64,000 nt of DNA from UBA2450 sp045226015 (GCA_045226015.1 JBGVBY010000001.1:62001-126000), one strand, 5' to 3'. Shown: positions 41,876 through 51,458, numbered from the stretch's first letter. The notes: generated by a model not told the origin, from the sequence alone. Numbers and translations: made by a program.

Positions 41876-44857
41876 TTACTTAATTCGATACTCTTCTGTA
41901 TGATTACACCTGGGGTAACTATGGCATCCAAAGAACGCTCCATGTGGTCCTTTTCTAAAAATCATCAAATCACCACATTCAGGACACCTCTTGTTTCTTG
42001 ACACCGCCATAAAATCTCCTATTGAATAGTCGCAAAAAGGATAATTAGAACAACCATAAAACCTACTTCCATCAGCATCGTTGGTCCTTAGTATCAACCT
42101 TCCAGTTTTGCAATATGGGCAACTTATTTCATCATTTCTTTCTTCGCAAGCAAAATCAGAGTTTAAAACATAACAATAATCTTTTATTTCTTTTAAGAAA
42201 ATCGAAGGATTATCTGAATTAGCAATAATATATGTATAGCTTTTTGTTCTAGTTAAAGCGACATACCAAAGACGTCTTTCTTCAGCATATTCATATTCAC
42301 TCTTATTGCTTAGTACTAAATCAAGAAGTTCGTCATCTTCCATCTTGTTTGGAAATCCAATTCTATTATCGTCAGCGTTAATTATTATCACATAGTCATC
42401 TTCTAAACCTTTGGATCCATGAACAGTACTAAATGTAATTTTCATTTGAGGAAACAAAACACATCTGACTATTGTTTTGTTCTCATCAGACACTCTATTA
42501 TCGACAAATGTCCTATTATCTAATGTAATATCATCAATATCCTTATTGTTTCTTCCAAGGATTAAGACGCTTGCCTTCATATCTTTTTTCGAAATTTCAC
42601 GTAAAGTATCTAAAAACGCATAGTATTTTTTCTCTTTGTAGTACATAACCTGTATAGGATTATCTAAATGCTTAGAAGAATTTATAACTTTATCAAATTG
42701 TTCAGGATTCTTTTTTATAAATGGGCCAGCAATATCTTGTAGTTCCTGAGAATTCCTATGTGTAGATGTAATTTTAGTAATAGCTGAATCACCAAAATAT
42801 TTAGAAAACTCCAAAAATATATTTAAATCGCATCCAGAAAATCTATATATTGCCTGCCAGTCATCACCAACGGCAAATAACTTGGAGTTTCCTTGCTTAA
42901 TCAGTCTTTTTAGAAACTTCATTCTGCTTACAGAAATATCTTGAAATTCATCGACGATGATATATTTGTAATTAAACTTTTTGGTCTTATCGAGCCCATC
43001 TATTGATTGAAGAATCATATCATCAAAATCAATTTTCTTCTCTTCGACTAAATATCCCATGTAGTAATGGTATATGTCTTTCACAATATCTAAAAATAAG
43101 TTAGCCCTGTCCATCTCGTATTTATCCACATATGAAGCGTTCTTTAATGTATCAAAACCTGAGTCATCGCGATAAATAGATTTATACAGACTCAAAAATG
43201 TCCTGATTAGATTAATAAACGACTTAAAAGCTCGACTTTCATAAATTGAATTCAGTGCGTTCATTATTTCATTAGACGAAAGCGGGTGCAATTCAATTCC
43301 TCTATCTTTTAATTCTTTTTCTAACTTTTTAAAAATTGTGCCATCGCTAAATTCGTAAGAATACGTTTCAATGCAGTCTGTTTGATATTTTTTATGTATA
43401 TCCCTTTTCCACATCATTCCCTGTATGTATTCAAAACCTTTTACTTCGTCAAATTGGGATGCTTTTCCATCTTTATCGATGCCATAATGCTCATGATAAA
43501 TTTGGTAATTCTTTAGTCTAAAATCAGGCAGATATTGTCGTCTTTCAAAAGTTGAAACATCAACTTCATAAGGAGATTCGTATATATAATCAACGCCATT
43601 AATAAAGTACCAGTTAGCAATCGCCATTTCTTCAAATGATTTCACCAATTCTTTTTTTATAGTTTCTCTTGCGTTGTAGTCGTTAGTAAGAGATAAAAGT
43701 TGGTCTTTAAGAGTCTGAAAATCAGACTTCTTTAAATCAACATATAAATCGCCTTCGTTTTTATATTTCTTTTCATGCTTGGTGCTTGATAAATATAATC
43801 CATAATATGTGAACACGGTTTGCAGCATGTGAGGTCTATTTTTCATTTCCTTGCTGAAATACTGCTCAATAATTGCCTTATATTGATCTTCAACCATGAA
43901 GGTTTTGTTTTCGGTCTCTTTTAAGATATCAAGGCCAATTTTGTGAAATGTACCAACATTTAACTGATTGCTAATTCTCGATATCTTCATCTGTAAATCA
44001 TCAGCCGACTTCTTAGAGTAAGACAAAAGCAGAATATCACCTGGATTTACATTTTCCACTTCAATTAAATATTTAATCTTGCCACATATCGTTAATGTCT
44101 TACCGCTACCAGCGCCAGCTACAACAAGAACAGAATTCTCATCTGTTAAAACCGATTTTCTTTGTTCGGTATCCAAAGAACACCCATTAACATCATCAAA
44201 TAAAGATAAGTCAATGGCAGAATTTAAATACTCATCATTATGTGTTTTTATCAAGTCATCAATTGTTGTGTGTTTGTCAAATTGATAATAGTAGTTTTCT
44301 TTTCTATCAAATCGATTGAGTATTTCATCGAAACTATTTTTAATTCTTTGTTTTTGTTTGAGGTCTATGTATTTCCATTTAGAGAAATCAAATAATGCAT
44401 TATATTCATCAAGAGAATCAAATTCTAAACAGACTTCATCATAATCATTTATAACTTTGTTAGCCTCTTCTAAAAACAAAAGATATTGCTTAGCTAGATT
44501 TCTATATTTTTTAAGAAGATTTATGACTCTAACACAATCATCTAAATACTTACTTGTAAGGCAATGCGGGTTGTCTAATATTTTTGAAACATCCCAAATA
44601 GCAACAACTGAATTGATATATTCAACCTCTTTGTTATGCTCATCGATTTGTCCAACATATTCATTATATCTCGCCTTATCTTTTCTATATTTTTTTGGAG
44701 GCAACTGTATCATTTGGTTATATATGGCGATAATGTCTTCGTCAACATCATTATCGACGGTGTCTAAAAATGCCATATACTTTTCTTTATTTTTGAAATA
44801 TGGTCTAAAACTATAAACTACCTTTGAATGGAGAGCAATTCTCTTAAATATATTCAA
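41876..44857 (-). CDS. UvrD/helicase IV-like superfamily 1 helicase with nuclease-like insertion and zinc ribbons
   Basis: A 993-residue helicase. Motif I is VVAGAGSGKTLT, motif II IIVDEFQDIS, motif III VGDDWQAIYRFSG, motif V VHGSKGLEDDYVII and motif VI WYVALTRTKSYT. A mid-protein insertion (YLPDFRL then EHYGIDKDGKASQFDEVKG) recalls the helicase IV-like insertion with a PD-(D/E)xK-like core. Two C-terminal zinc ribbons end it (CPYCKTGRL ... FYGCSNYPFC, CPECGDLMIF ... FFGCHSYPRC). The probable start is TTG at 44857, with AGGTGG 5-6 bases upstream; the longer frame starts with GTG at 44866. It begins 18 bases after the nuclease-helicase gene stops, so the mazG-abiH-helicase-helicase run is one operon. 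Confidence 0.85.
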   Translation of the reverse strand: MNIFKRIALHSKVVYSFRPYFKNKEKYMAFLDTVDNDVDEDIIAIYNQMIQLPPKKYRKDKARYNEYVGQIDEHNKEVEYINSVVAIWDVSKILDNPHCLTSKYLDDCVRVINLLKKYRNLAKQYLLFLEEANKVINDYDEVCLEFDSLDEYNALFDFSKWKYIDLKQKQRIKNSFDEILNRFDRKENYYYQFDKHTTIDDLIKTHNDEYLNSAIDLSLFDDVNGCSLDTEQRKSVLTDENSVLVVAGAGSGKTLTICGKIKYLIEVENVNPGDILLLSYSKKSADDLQMKISRISNQLNVGTFHKIGLDILKETENKTFMVEDQYKAIIEQYFSKEMKNRPHMLQTVFTYYGLYLSSTKHEKKYKNEGDLYVDLKKSDFQTLKDQLLSLTNDYNARETIKKELVKSFEEMAIANWYFINGVDYIYESPYEVDVSTFERRQYLPDFRLKNYQIYHEHYGIDKDGKASQFDEVKGFEYIQGMMWKRDIHKKYQTDCIETYSYEFSDGTIFKKLEKELKDRGIELHPLSSNEIMNALNSIYESRAFKSFINLIRTFLSLYKSIYRDDSGFDTLKNASYVDKYEMDRANLFLDIVKDIYHYYMGYLVEEKKIDFDDMILQSIDGLDKTKKFNYKYIIVDEFQDISVSRMKFLKRLIKQGNSKLFAVGDDWQAIYRFSGCDLNIFLEFSKYFGDSAITKITSTHRNSQELQDIAGPFIKKNPEQFDKVINSSKHLDNPIQVMYYKEKKYYAFLDTLREISKKDMKASVLILGRNNKDIDDITLDNRTFVDNRVSDENKTIVRCVLFPQMKITFSTVHGSKGLEDDYVIIINADDNRIGFPNKMEDDELLDLVLSNKSEYEYAEERRLWYVALTRTKSYTYIIANSDNPSIFLKEIKDYCYVLNSDFACEERNDEISCPYCKTGRLILRTNDADGSRFYGCSNYPFCDYSIGDFMAVSRNKRCPECGDLMIFRKGPHGAFFGCHSYPRCNHTEEYRIK

Positions 44858-44875
44858 AAGGACCACCTCATTAAT

Positions 44876-46726
44876 TTATTTCTTTATAAAACTTCTTATA
44901 TAATCAGCTAATAATTTATCTTCACAATAAATGAAGCAGCCCTTTTGTCCCCTGGACAACAAGGTTTTATATGTATTTCTAATAATCTTGTTGAAAAGAT
45001 TGATGTCCTTAGAGCCTCTTAATGATTGGTCGGTCTTTGCACGTTTGGTAAAATCACAAACGACTTGTCCGTTTCTATATATAAGGTCTCTCCCAACAAT
45101 GACTCCACAATAATCAAACTCTAATCCTTGCGATGTATGGATGCATCCAACTTGTTCAAAAGAATCTTCATCAATTGCCCACGTAGAAGTATTGGAAAAA
45201 TTCCACTGAGCCTTGAACCCATTTTCTAATTGAATATCATATACATTTGAATCGTTTTTACTTATCCAGTTATAGCAATAACCAGCTAACATACGAGCTT
45301 TATTATTTATTTTATTAAGTTTTCTTAGTTCGTCTCTCATTTCATTAGGATCGTCAAAAACACGTACATCATAATCTATATTAATCAAATCAATATTCGC
45401 AGTTTCTCTAATGCCTAATAAATTATCTAAGAACGCTAGATAGCCATCACTACCGCCACATCTAAACTGAGATGCCAATACTAAGTCTTCTCCAAAATGA
45501 ACTTCACTACCTAATTTGTGTGCCCACTTGATGATTTCATCAATAGAGCCTATATCTTTTGTGGTTACAACTTGATCTTCATCAATAAAGAAAACACTTA
45601 TCTTAGATGCGTTGATGATTTCTTTAATCTGGTTTTCACCTTTATTTTGGAACAATCCAGATTTCTCATTTAGTCGATGAGCTTCATCTACTAATAGACA
45701 GTCAAATAAATTGCTTTTGCAATCAATAAAAGAACCAGAACCTTTGAATAGGTTTTCCACATATCTCTTCTTATATTCTTGTCTCACTAGTTCTGTTACA
45801 AACACGTTTCTAGGAGCAGCATTTTTAGTGACGTACTCTACGTTGTGTCCGTGATTAATTAAATAAGACAATAAGTTAACAGCAATAACTGATTTACCAG
45901 TACCTGGCCCACCTTGAACAATAACTGTGTGTTTAGAATCACTATAAATTGTGGATTCAACAAGTTTCTTGATTGTTGCGTAAGCAACTTGTTGTTCGTC
46001 AATCATTGTGAACACTTTATTACCTTTAAGTAATGTACCAATTGCATCTTGTAATGCTACTGATGGTTTAATCTTACCATTTTCAATGGTGTATAAGATT
46101 TCTCCCTTATCTGGTTTTGTAATGAATTTCTTTACAAATTCACGCAACGCCAATTGGTCTTTCTTTAAGAAAAGAGGCGCTAATTCAATAGCAGTACTGT
46201 ATTTAGGATGCCTAATTTGGTCAGCATGTTCTTCTTTATAGTTATGGCAGAAAGCACATGGATGTAAATCTATGTCTTTTTCTCTAACGGTTTCATTGAA
46301 TGATTCAATAGCTTTGGCATAACTATATGCCTGATAACAAGGGTGAGAAACGGCACGGATAGCACCACCAACATATGTTGTGACAACATCATCTCTACTG
46401 GTTGCTTGACATTCTTCCCACTGCTTTAATTCAACTATAACTACATTCTCTTTGCCTTTGTAATCATAACCAGTAACTAAAAAGTCTACTCTTTTAGATG
46501 TAAGAGGAATTTGATATTCAATCGCAACATGTATATCTTGATCAATACCAGAGTTATTACATAAAACATTATTCATCACCATTAAGGAGTTGTTAAACGC
46601 TCTATATTCAGCATCATTATGGTGATTAAAACCATTAAGCGCAAAACACTCTTCTATTCTATCGGCAATGATACCCATCAAGACATCATTTGAAAATTGT
46701 TTTAGGGTTCCACTATAGACAATCAT
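44876..46726 (-). CDS. PD-(D/E)xK nuclease fused to DUF2075-type helicase
   Basis: A 616-residue protein. The N-terminal domain (about 30-160) has a restriction-endonuclease-like core: SKRVDFLVTGYD followed by VVIVELKQW (D...ExK). The C-terminal domain (about 250-616) is a DUF2075/Schlafen-type SF1 ATPase: QGGPGTGKSVIAV (Walker A), LLVDEAHRLN (Walker B), FFIDEDQVV, HTSQGLEFDYCGV and TYKTLLSRGQKG. Such nuclease-helicase fusions are typical of anti-phage loci. It overlaps the AbiH gene by 4 bases and precedes the UvrD gene closely. Confidence 0.85.
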   Translation of the reverse strand: MIVYSGTLKQFSNDVLMGIIADRIEECFALNGFNHHNDAEYRAFNNSLMVMNNVLCNNSGIDQDIHVAIEYQIPLTSKRVDFLVTGYDYKGKENVVIVELKQWEECQATSRDDVVTTYVGGAIRAVSHPCYQAYSYAKAIESFNETVREKDIDLHPCAFCHNYKEEHADQIRHPKYSTAIELAPLFLKKDQLALREFVKKFITKPDKGEILYTIENGKIKPSVALQDAIGTLLKGNKVFTMIDEQQVAYATIKKLVESTIYSDSKHTVIVQGGPGTGKSVIAVNLLSYLINHGHNVEYVTKNAAPRNVFVTELVRQEYKKRYVENLFKGSGSFIDCKSNLFDCLLVDEAHRLNEKSGLFQNKGENQIKEIINASKISVFFIDEDQVVTTKDIGSIDEIIKWAHKLGSEVHFGEDLVLASQFRCGGSDGYLAFLDNLLGIRETANIDLINIDYDVRVFDDPNEMRDELRKLNKINNKARMLAGYCYNWISKNDSNVYDIQLENGFKAQWNFSNTSTWAIDEDSFEQVGCIHTSQGLEFDYCGVIVGRDLIYRNGQVVCDFTKRAKTDQSLRGSKDINLFNKIIRNTYKTLLSRGQKGCFIYCEDKLLADYIRSFIKK

Positions 46727-47979
46727 AACCTTTCAATTCTTTCCCATTCCTCATCAAAAATAGATTCGCCATATTTATTATCGTTTAATAGTGGAATTTC
46801 ATATAGAATTACTCTACCTCTAGTTGTTAAACTATCTAAAAATCGATTAGCTAATTTATATTTATTTTCTTTTGCATATTGTTCAAACATTTTAAGCAAA
46901 TTATTCCTTATCTTCTTTAATTGTTGCGATCTGTTTTCTTCATTAAAAACAGAGTAAGAAACGATAATTTTGGAATCAGAGTTATTGTCCATTAAACCTA
47001 ATTGATCAAAAATTGGAAAAAAATAACTATAATCCGCCTCATTTAAAGAATGACCATATATAATAAGATTTTCAAACTTTACTTTTTTATTAGACTCTTT
47101 AGAAAATGCGTCGTTCTCCATTCTTCTGTTTGTCTTTGTAAACACAAATTTTGGACTAGACGGAGAAAAAACTGTATCAATACCAAAAATTGGATTTTTT
47201 AAATTGCCATTTATATTGCTGAATAGGGGTATAACTTTTGAATGGTTGATTGATGTATAATTAAAACTCTCTATAGATGCGAGGTTTTCAAACCCACAAA
47301 TTTCATTAATTGTATCCATAGCCTTCGATACAAAGACCTCGTTATATTTGATTATGCCAAAATTGGCATATGTTGTCTTGACAAGTTGTTGATTAAGAAA
47401 CATCGCAAATTCTTTTTCGAATTGCTTTAGTTCATTTAATAAATAGTTGAAAAAATCAGTCTTATCAAATATACTTCTATCCGTTTTAACATCTATAACA
47501 TGAGTAATGGCTTTAATTTCAACAAAATCGATATGATTTCTTGCAGTTAGCTCATCATAAACTAAATCCCAATTTATAGGGTTCGACAATTGTGTAGAAA
47601 TCGATTTAATCAACTCATCTTGGTTTTTTGCATGTTTAACATCTAAAAGCGAGTTTTTTATATCGCTTTCGACTTCAAACCAAAGGTAATTCTTATAATC
47701 TTTATTGCGCCTTGACATACATAATATTGTAAAGAAGAAATCCCAAATACTGATTGTTTTGAATCTCTTTACATCTCTGCTATCTTCAGGCACAACAAGG
47801 TGTTTATCTTCATAATGTTTCTTAAATGACTCATACCATTTACTGATATACTCAATTCTGTCTTTGCTCCAAATATAATAATGCTCAAAAGAGGAACGCA
47901 ACCCACAATGAAGGTCAAAGCCGTTCCCTAAAACTAGTTTTACAGATGGTAACGAATGCACCATTTCCTTTCTTGTCAT
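46723..47979 (-). CDS. AbiH-family abortive infection protein
   Basis: A 418-residue protein of the AbiH family. The family signature is near the N-terminus: LVLGNGFDLHCGLRSSFEHY (residues 16-35), with IYGHSLNEADYSYF near 300. AbiH of Lactococcus gives abortive infection against phages; its mechanism is not known. ATG 47979 overlaps the MazG stop as ATGA. A GTG seven codons on has AAAGGA upstream and is an alternative start. The next gene overlaps by 4 bases, so AbiH sits between a nucleotide pyrophosphohydrolase and two helicases. Confidence 0.85.
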   Translation of the reverse strand: MTRKEMVHSLPSVKLVLGNGFDLHCGLRSSFEHYYIWSKDRIEYISKWYESFKKHYEDKHLVVPEDSRDVKRFKTISIWDFFFTILCMSRRNKDYKNYLWFEVESDIKNSLLDVKHAKNQDELIKSISTQLSNPINWDLVYDELTARNHIDFVEIKAITHVIDVKTDRSIFDKTDFFNYLLNELKQFEKEFAMFLNQQLVKTTYANFGIIKYNEVFVSKAMDTINEICGFENLASIESFNYTSINHSKVIPLFSNINGNLKNPIFGIDTVFSPSSPKFVFTKTNRRMENDAFSKESNKKVKFENLIIYGHSLNEADYSYFFPIFDQLGLMDNNSDSKIIVSYSVFNEENRSQQLKKIRNNLLKMFEQYAKENKYKLANRFLDSLTTRGRVILYEIPLLNDNKYGESIFDEEWERIERL

Positions 47980-48296
47980 AGCTTATTATATTTATCTGCT
48001 TTTCCTTTGGCTTTACTAACTGGGTATTTCTTTTCGTTTTGTTCCATCTTATCGTTCACTATCTCGTCTTCATCTAAACCGAGCTTATCTAGCATATTTC
48101 TACAATAAACAAGAACATCAGCGAGTTCTTCTTTAACTTCGTTGATATCATAGTGTTCTTCATCCCATTGGAAACACTCTAAAAGTTCATTAGCCTCAAT
48201 ACTAATAGACTTTGCTAAATTTGCAGGACTATGAAACTGATCCCAATCTCTATCAATAGTAAAATTACGAATTCTTTCTATTGTCTCTTTTTTCAT
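47976..48296 (-). CDS. MazG-like nucleotide pyrophosphohydrolase
   Basis: A 106-residue all-alpha NTP pyrophosphatase of the MazG/RS21-C6 type. SIEANELLECFQW and KEELADVLVYCRNML carry the acidic metal-binding residues (ExxE and ExxD). These enzymes hydrolyse non-canonical or canonical dNTPs to monophosphates. GAGGTG precedes ATG 48296, favoured over the longer frame to 48311. First gene of the AbiH-nuclease/helicase-UvrD operon: nucleotide depletion or clean-up would suit a defence role, but a housekeeping role is possible. Confidence 0.85.
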   Translation of the reverse strand: MKKETIERIRNFTIDRDWDQFHSPANLAKSISIEANELLECFQWDEEHYDINEVKEELADVLVYCRNMLDKLGLDEDEIVNDKMEQNEKKYPVSKAKGKADKYNKL

Positions 48297-48306
48297 AGAA
48301 ACACAC

Positions 48307-48355
48307 CTCAATACCCTATTGAGATAAGTATAGCATCTGCAAGATCTTGTTTTAA
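48307..48355 (-). promoter_or_regulatory. Promoter and inverted repeat of the mazG-abiH operon
   Basis: Minus strand TTAAAA (48355-48350), 17-base spacer, TATACT (48332-48327). CTCAATA-CCC-TATTGAG (48307-48323) is a perfect inverted repeat at the predicted transcription start, reaching into the GAGG of the ribosome-binding site; the spacer itself contains the palindrome CAAGATCTTG. Either could bind a repressor. Confidence 0.5.
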
Positions 48356-48366
48356 GAAAAAGTGAC

Positions 48367-49752
48367 TTATTCAGCCACTCTAATTCTTACTCTATATGTC
48401 ATTGGAGTTAGATAATCGTTATTGAAGAAATTGCTCTTATTTACTTCGTGTAACTTGTAGTTTCTTCCGACTTTAAACAGGCAATATATACGGTGTCTGT
48501 CGTCGTTTTTGAACTTATTTAACTCATTTTGGCTAATGAAGAATTCAATGTATTTATTACCAATTTTTGCCGATTTAACTTCAATATGAACTTCTTTAAT
48601 TTGTCCACCTTCAACTACTTCAAAAGATAAGATATCATATCCTAAATCTGATGATTCTTTAGATACTTGTCTAACTTTATCCGCTAAATCGGGTCTTCCT
48701 ATATTATCTAGTTTAGATCTTTCATAAAGTAACACCGCTATTTCTGCTGAATTACCAGACTTTTGTTTTGATCTTTGTGATTTCTCGTAGTCTTGAACTT
48801 CTCTAGCTAATTCTCTATCAGTTTTCTTCACTGCTTCTGCTTTGAAATAATCATAATGAACTTCATCATCAATTAAAGCGGGTAAAGAATCTAAATATGA
48901 TTCAACAATTGGCTTATCTGCATCCGCCCAATCCAGTTTTTCTAATTCATCACTAGATAGCCATTTTAAAGATTGGTGTTCGGTGTCGTTTATCTCACCT
49001 GATATTTTCTTGCATTTATAAACTTTAAGATTGACGTTGTAGTTCTTATATTCGTTGTAAGATTCATCAATCAATTCATTAACTTCTATTTCGATATCTA
49101 GTTCTTCTTTTATTTCTCTTTTAAGAGCCTCTTTATCAGTTTCACCTGATTCTATTTTTCCACCTGGAAATTCCCATTTTCCAATTAATGGACCATATCC
49201 TCTTTGAGCACATAATACCTTTCCAGAATCATCAATAATAGCGGCTCCTACAACTTGTACGACAGGCTTTTCCATAGGAGTCACACTACCAGTGGAGTAT
49301 TGAGACATCAATTCGCTTTCTGTTAATACCGCAAACGCGCTATTCCTAACTAGGTTGAATCTAAATACTTTTCTTGGATTACCTTCAATATCTTTTTCAA
49401 TTTCAATATATGGCTCTCCACTTAAATTCACTAATCCATAATATGTGTATTCTGTCTCTTTAAAGACAACAAACAAGTGTACAGGAACATTATTCTCTCT
49501 AGCATAATACAAAGCTTTATTAGCACCAGTCATTGTCTGATCACCTTTAAGACCTTCACCGGTATATACAATAAGATCACTGCTATTAGATAATTGATCT
49601 CCATATTGTCTATGTTTGGTATGTTTAGAAATAAGAACTAAAGTGTTTGTTTTTTTGCAGATGTTCATACCGCGCATAAAGGATCCACCGTAGGCGGATA
49701 TTAAATCATCTCTCTTATATACTTTTCCTATTTCGAAATCAGAAATGTTCAT
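48367..49752 (-). CDS. SRA-like / Nudix / DUF3883 nuclease triple fusion
   Basis: A 461-residue protein with three parts. Residues 1-155 resemble the SRA/PUA-like modified-base-binding domain seen in McrA-type and DUF3427 proteins (IVYTGEGLKGDQTMTGANKA, VHLFVVFKE). Residues 165-290 are a Nudix hydrolase with an intact Nudix box (GGKIESGETDKEALKREI then KEEL), MutT-like. Residues 330-461 match DUF3883, a PD-(D/E)xK-like domain (GYDILSFEV, VHIEVKSAK). So one chain joins possible base recognition, dNTP sanitising and nuclease folds. The ATG at 49752 is used; GTG 49755 precedes it. There is no ribosome-binding site, but paired hairpins lie just upstream. Confidence 0.78.
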   Translation of the reverse strand: MNISDFEIGKVYKRDDLISAYGGSFMRGMNICKKTNTLVLISKHTKHRQYGDQLSNSSDLIVYTGEGLKGDQTMTGANKALYYARENNVPVHLFVVFKETEYTYYGLVNLSGEPYIEIEKDIEGNPRKVFRFNLVRNSAFAVLTESELMSQYSTGSVTPMEKPVVQVVGAAIIDDSGKVLCAQRGYGPLIGKWEFPGGKIESGETDKEALKREIKEELDIEIEVNELIDESYNEYKNYNVNLKVYKCKKISGEINDTEHQSLKWLSSDELEKLDWADADKPIVESYLDSLPALIDDEVHYDYFKAEAVKKTDRELAREVQDYEKSQRSKQKSGNSAEIAVLLYERSKLDNIGRPDLADKVRQVSKESSDLGYDILSFEVVEGGQIKEVHIEVKSAKIGNKYIEFFISQNELNKFKNDDRHRIYCLFKVGRNYKLHEVNKSNFFNNDYLTPMTYRVRIRVAE

Positions 49753-49754
49753 CA

Positions 49755-49793
49755 CTTAGCAGCTTAGCAGCTAAGAGATCTGAGATCAAATCT
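49755..49793 (-). promoter_or_regulatory. Stacked inverted repeats before the SRA/Nudix/DUF3883 gene
   Basis: On the minus strand an AGATTTGA/TCAGATCT stem is followed by CTTAG and two CTAAG copies separated by CTG, so that CTTAG can pair with either. The second stem ends 2 bases before the ATG. There is no T-run, so a regulatory leader or operator is more likely than a terminator. Confidence 0.35.
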
Positions 49794-49801
49794 TTTTATG
49801 A

Positions 49802-50575
49802 TTAATTTTGACATTTAAAAATTAAACATGTCTTCAAAAATTTCCTGAATAAAACAAAGAAATCGCAATATTCCTTTAAATACTTATTAATATTGCTTTT
49901 TGTTTCAGTATTCATTGATTTGGAATTAATTATATCGAGATATTTGTAAACAATACGATAAAGTACAGCTTTATTATCAATCAAATAAATGTTGTCATAG
50001 CCTGTTGATAAAAGCTCAGTTAAAGAATTGTTAATCGTTTTGATATAACTAAACCTTTCTTTAACTTCTTCATCATTTAAGTTCTGACCCAAAAGATATT
50101 CTCTCCAATATAATTTCATATAAGCAATTATTTCTTTTCTTATTTCTTTTGGTTCAACCTTCGGCATTCTTTTGTATTCGATGTTCACATAGTCATTGGA
50201 TGAAAATTTTATTAAGTCACGGATCAGTTCATACTCATGATTATTAAAGTACGAAAAATTAAAATATAGGCCCTCTTTAATTCTAATTTCGTTTGATTTG
50301 TTTCTCTCTACAGAAGTAAAAACAAACGAAGAACACCATATTGGTTTGAATTTCAACAGATTACATTTACCTGATAAATAAGTGACAAACTCAATCAACA
50401 CATCTCTCCATGAATTGTTATATGATTCAAATTCCCCAACACAAAAGTAGCATGGAAACGTGTACCACATATTCATGTCTGTTTCTTCTAAAGAAAAAGA
50501 ATAAATTCTTTCAAGACCATTTAGTCTGCATTTATATTTATTGAGTATTGTTTCATCTATAAGATTTATTTCCAT
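49802..50575 (-). CDS. Protein of unknown function (257 aa)
   Basis: I do not recognise this protein. It is rich in aromatic residues and Lys/Asn (WYTFPCYFCVGEF, FNFSYFNNHEYELIRDLIKF), with a largely helical C-terminal half ending in FVLFRKFLKTCLIF. No membrane segment or catalytic motif is clear. It is flanked by the OGG-fold-like gene 17 bases upstream and the SRA/Nudix/DUF3883 gene 49 bases downstream on the same strand, so it probably belongs to that functional unit. AGAGG lies 14 bases before ATG 50575. Confidence 0.6.
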   Translation of the reverse strand: MEINLIDETILNKYKCRLNGLERIYSFSLEETDMNMWYTFPCYFCVGEFESYNNSWRDVLIEFVTYLSGKCNLLKFKPIWCSSFVFTSVERNKSNEIRIKEGLYFNFSYFNNHEYELIRDLIKFSSNDYVNIEYKRMPKVEPKEIRKEIIAYMKLYWREYLLGQNLNDEEVKERFSYIKTINNSLTELLSTGYDNIYLIDNKAVLYRIVYKYLDIINSKSMNTETKSNINKYLKEYCDFFVLFRKFLKTCLIFKCQN

Positions 50576-50592
50576 ATCAATGGTATAACCTC

Positions 50593-51447
50593 TTATTTGT
50601 TACAGTACCAAACAATACTATCAAATTCGTTTCTATCCATTAAAACACCTTTGCTTTTTAATAAATCGATAATATCTCCTATTATTTTGTAATATTTACA
50701 ATAAATATTGCTTGTATACTCTAAACCGTCTTCGCTGTTTTTCTTTCTATATGAATCATATTTATACTGATGCACTCTAATAGATTTATCATTCAGGTAT
50801 ACTTTGATATAGTTTTTTAAATGCGTCGCTACGACATTATCATATTTTGAATATTCAATCTTTGTCCCCAAATATAGAGATGCATAAGCACAGAATTTTG
50901 ATGCAAAGGATAAATTGCTTCTTAATGTTTCCTTCCCCGCAGCGGCCAATTCAACACTCATCAACCCAATCAAATGATGTTCAAAATCAATTCTAAAATC
51001 TTTGTTTAGTTCTTTTTTTAAGCCTTTTACGCTATGACACTTATCTATAATTATTTCTTTTATTTTGTTCCTTCCGTCCTTGGTGGATTCTAGGTGCGTT
51101 GAGTTAACTCTATCAATAGAAATAATCGCTCCAAGCAAACACTCTTTGAAATCTCCGCCATTATTCATCTTGTTGAACCAATAAGCTGTTGAACCACAGT
51201 ATTCTGATTTTGATTTAGTTTTATTGTTCTCTTTATATCCAAATGGATTAAATTTATCCCCTGGTGTAGAATCAACATCAACGTCTTTTTTATAATTTGA
51301 ATCTAATCTCAAAATTGCTTCTATAAAATCGGCATTTTTCCTCGTTAATGCGGGTATGTCTATGTCACCACGAATTGCTCTATCTAAAACATAAGGGCTC
51401 TCATCTTTTATAATATGTATTTCATCATTTGTTGTTATTTTTTTCAT
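50593..51447 (-). CDS. Possible OGG-fold (8-oxoguanine glycosylase-like) protein
   Basis: A 284-residue protein. The C-terminal 120 residues (RSNLSFASKFCAYAS, SKYDNVVATHL, YYKIIGDIIDLLKSKG, FDSIVWY) follow the pattern of proteins annotated as 8-oxoguanine DNA glycosylase OGG-fold, a helix-hairpin-helix-type set of helices with a conserved SxASK and YD. I cannot see the full catalytic Lys/Asp arrangement, so activity is unproven. AAAGGAG precedes ATG 51447. It sits in a run of four or five genes before the SRA/Nudix/DUF3883 fusion. Confidence 0.45.
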   Translation of the reverse strand: MKKITTNDEIHIIKDESPYVLDRAIRGDIDIPALTRKNADFIEAILRLDSNYKKDVDVDSTPGDKFNPFGYKENNKTKSKSEYCGSTAYWFNKMNNGGDFKECLLGAIISIDRVNSTHLESTKDGRNKIKEIIIDKCHSVKGLKKELNKDFRIDFEHHLIGLMSVELAAAGKETLRSNLSFASKFCAYASLYLGTKIEYSKYDNVVATHLKNYIKVYLNDKSIRVHQYKYDSYRKKNSEDGLEYTSNIYCKYYKIIGDIIDLLKSKGVLMDRNEFDSIVWYCNK

Positions 51448-51458
51448 GGCAAACTCCT

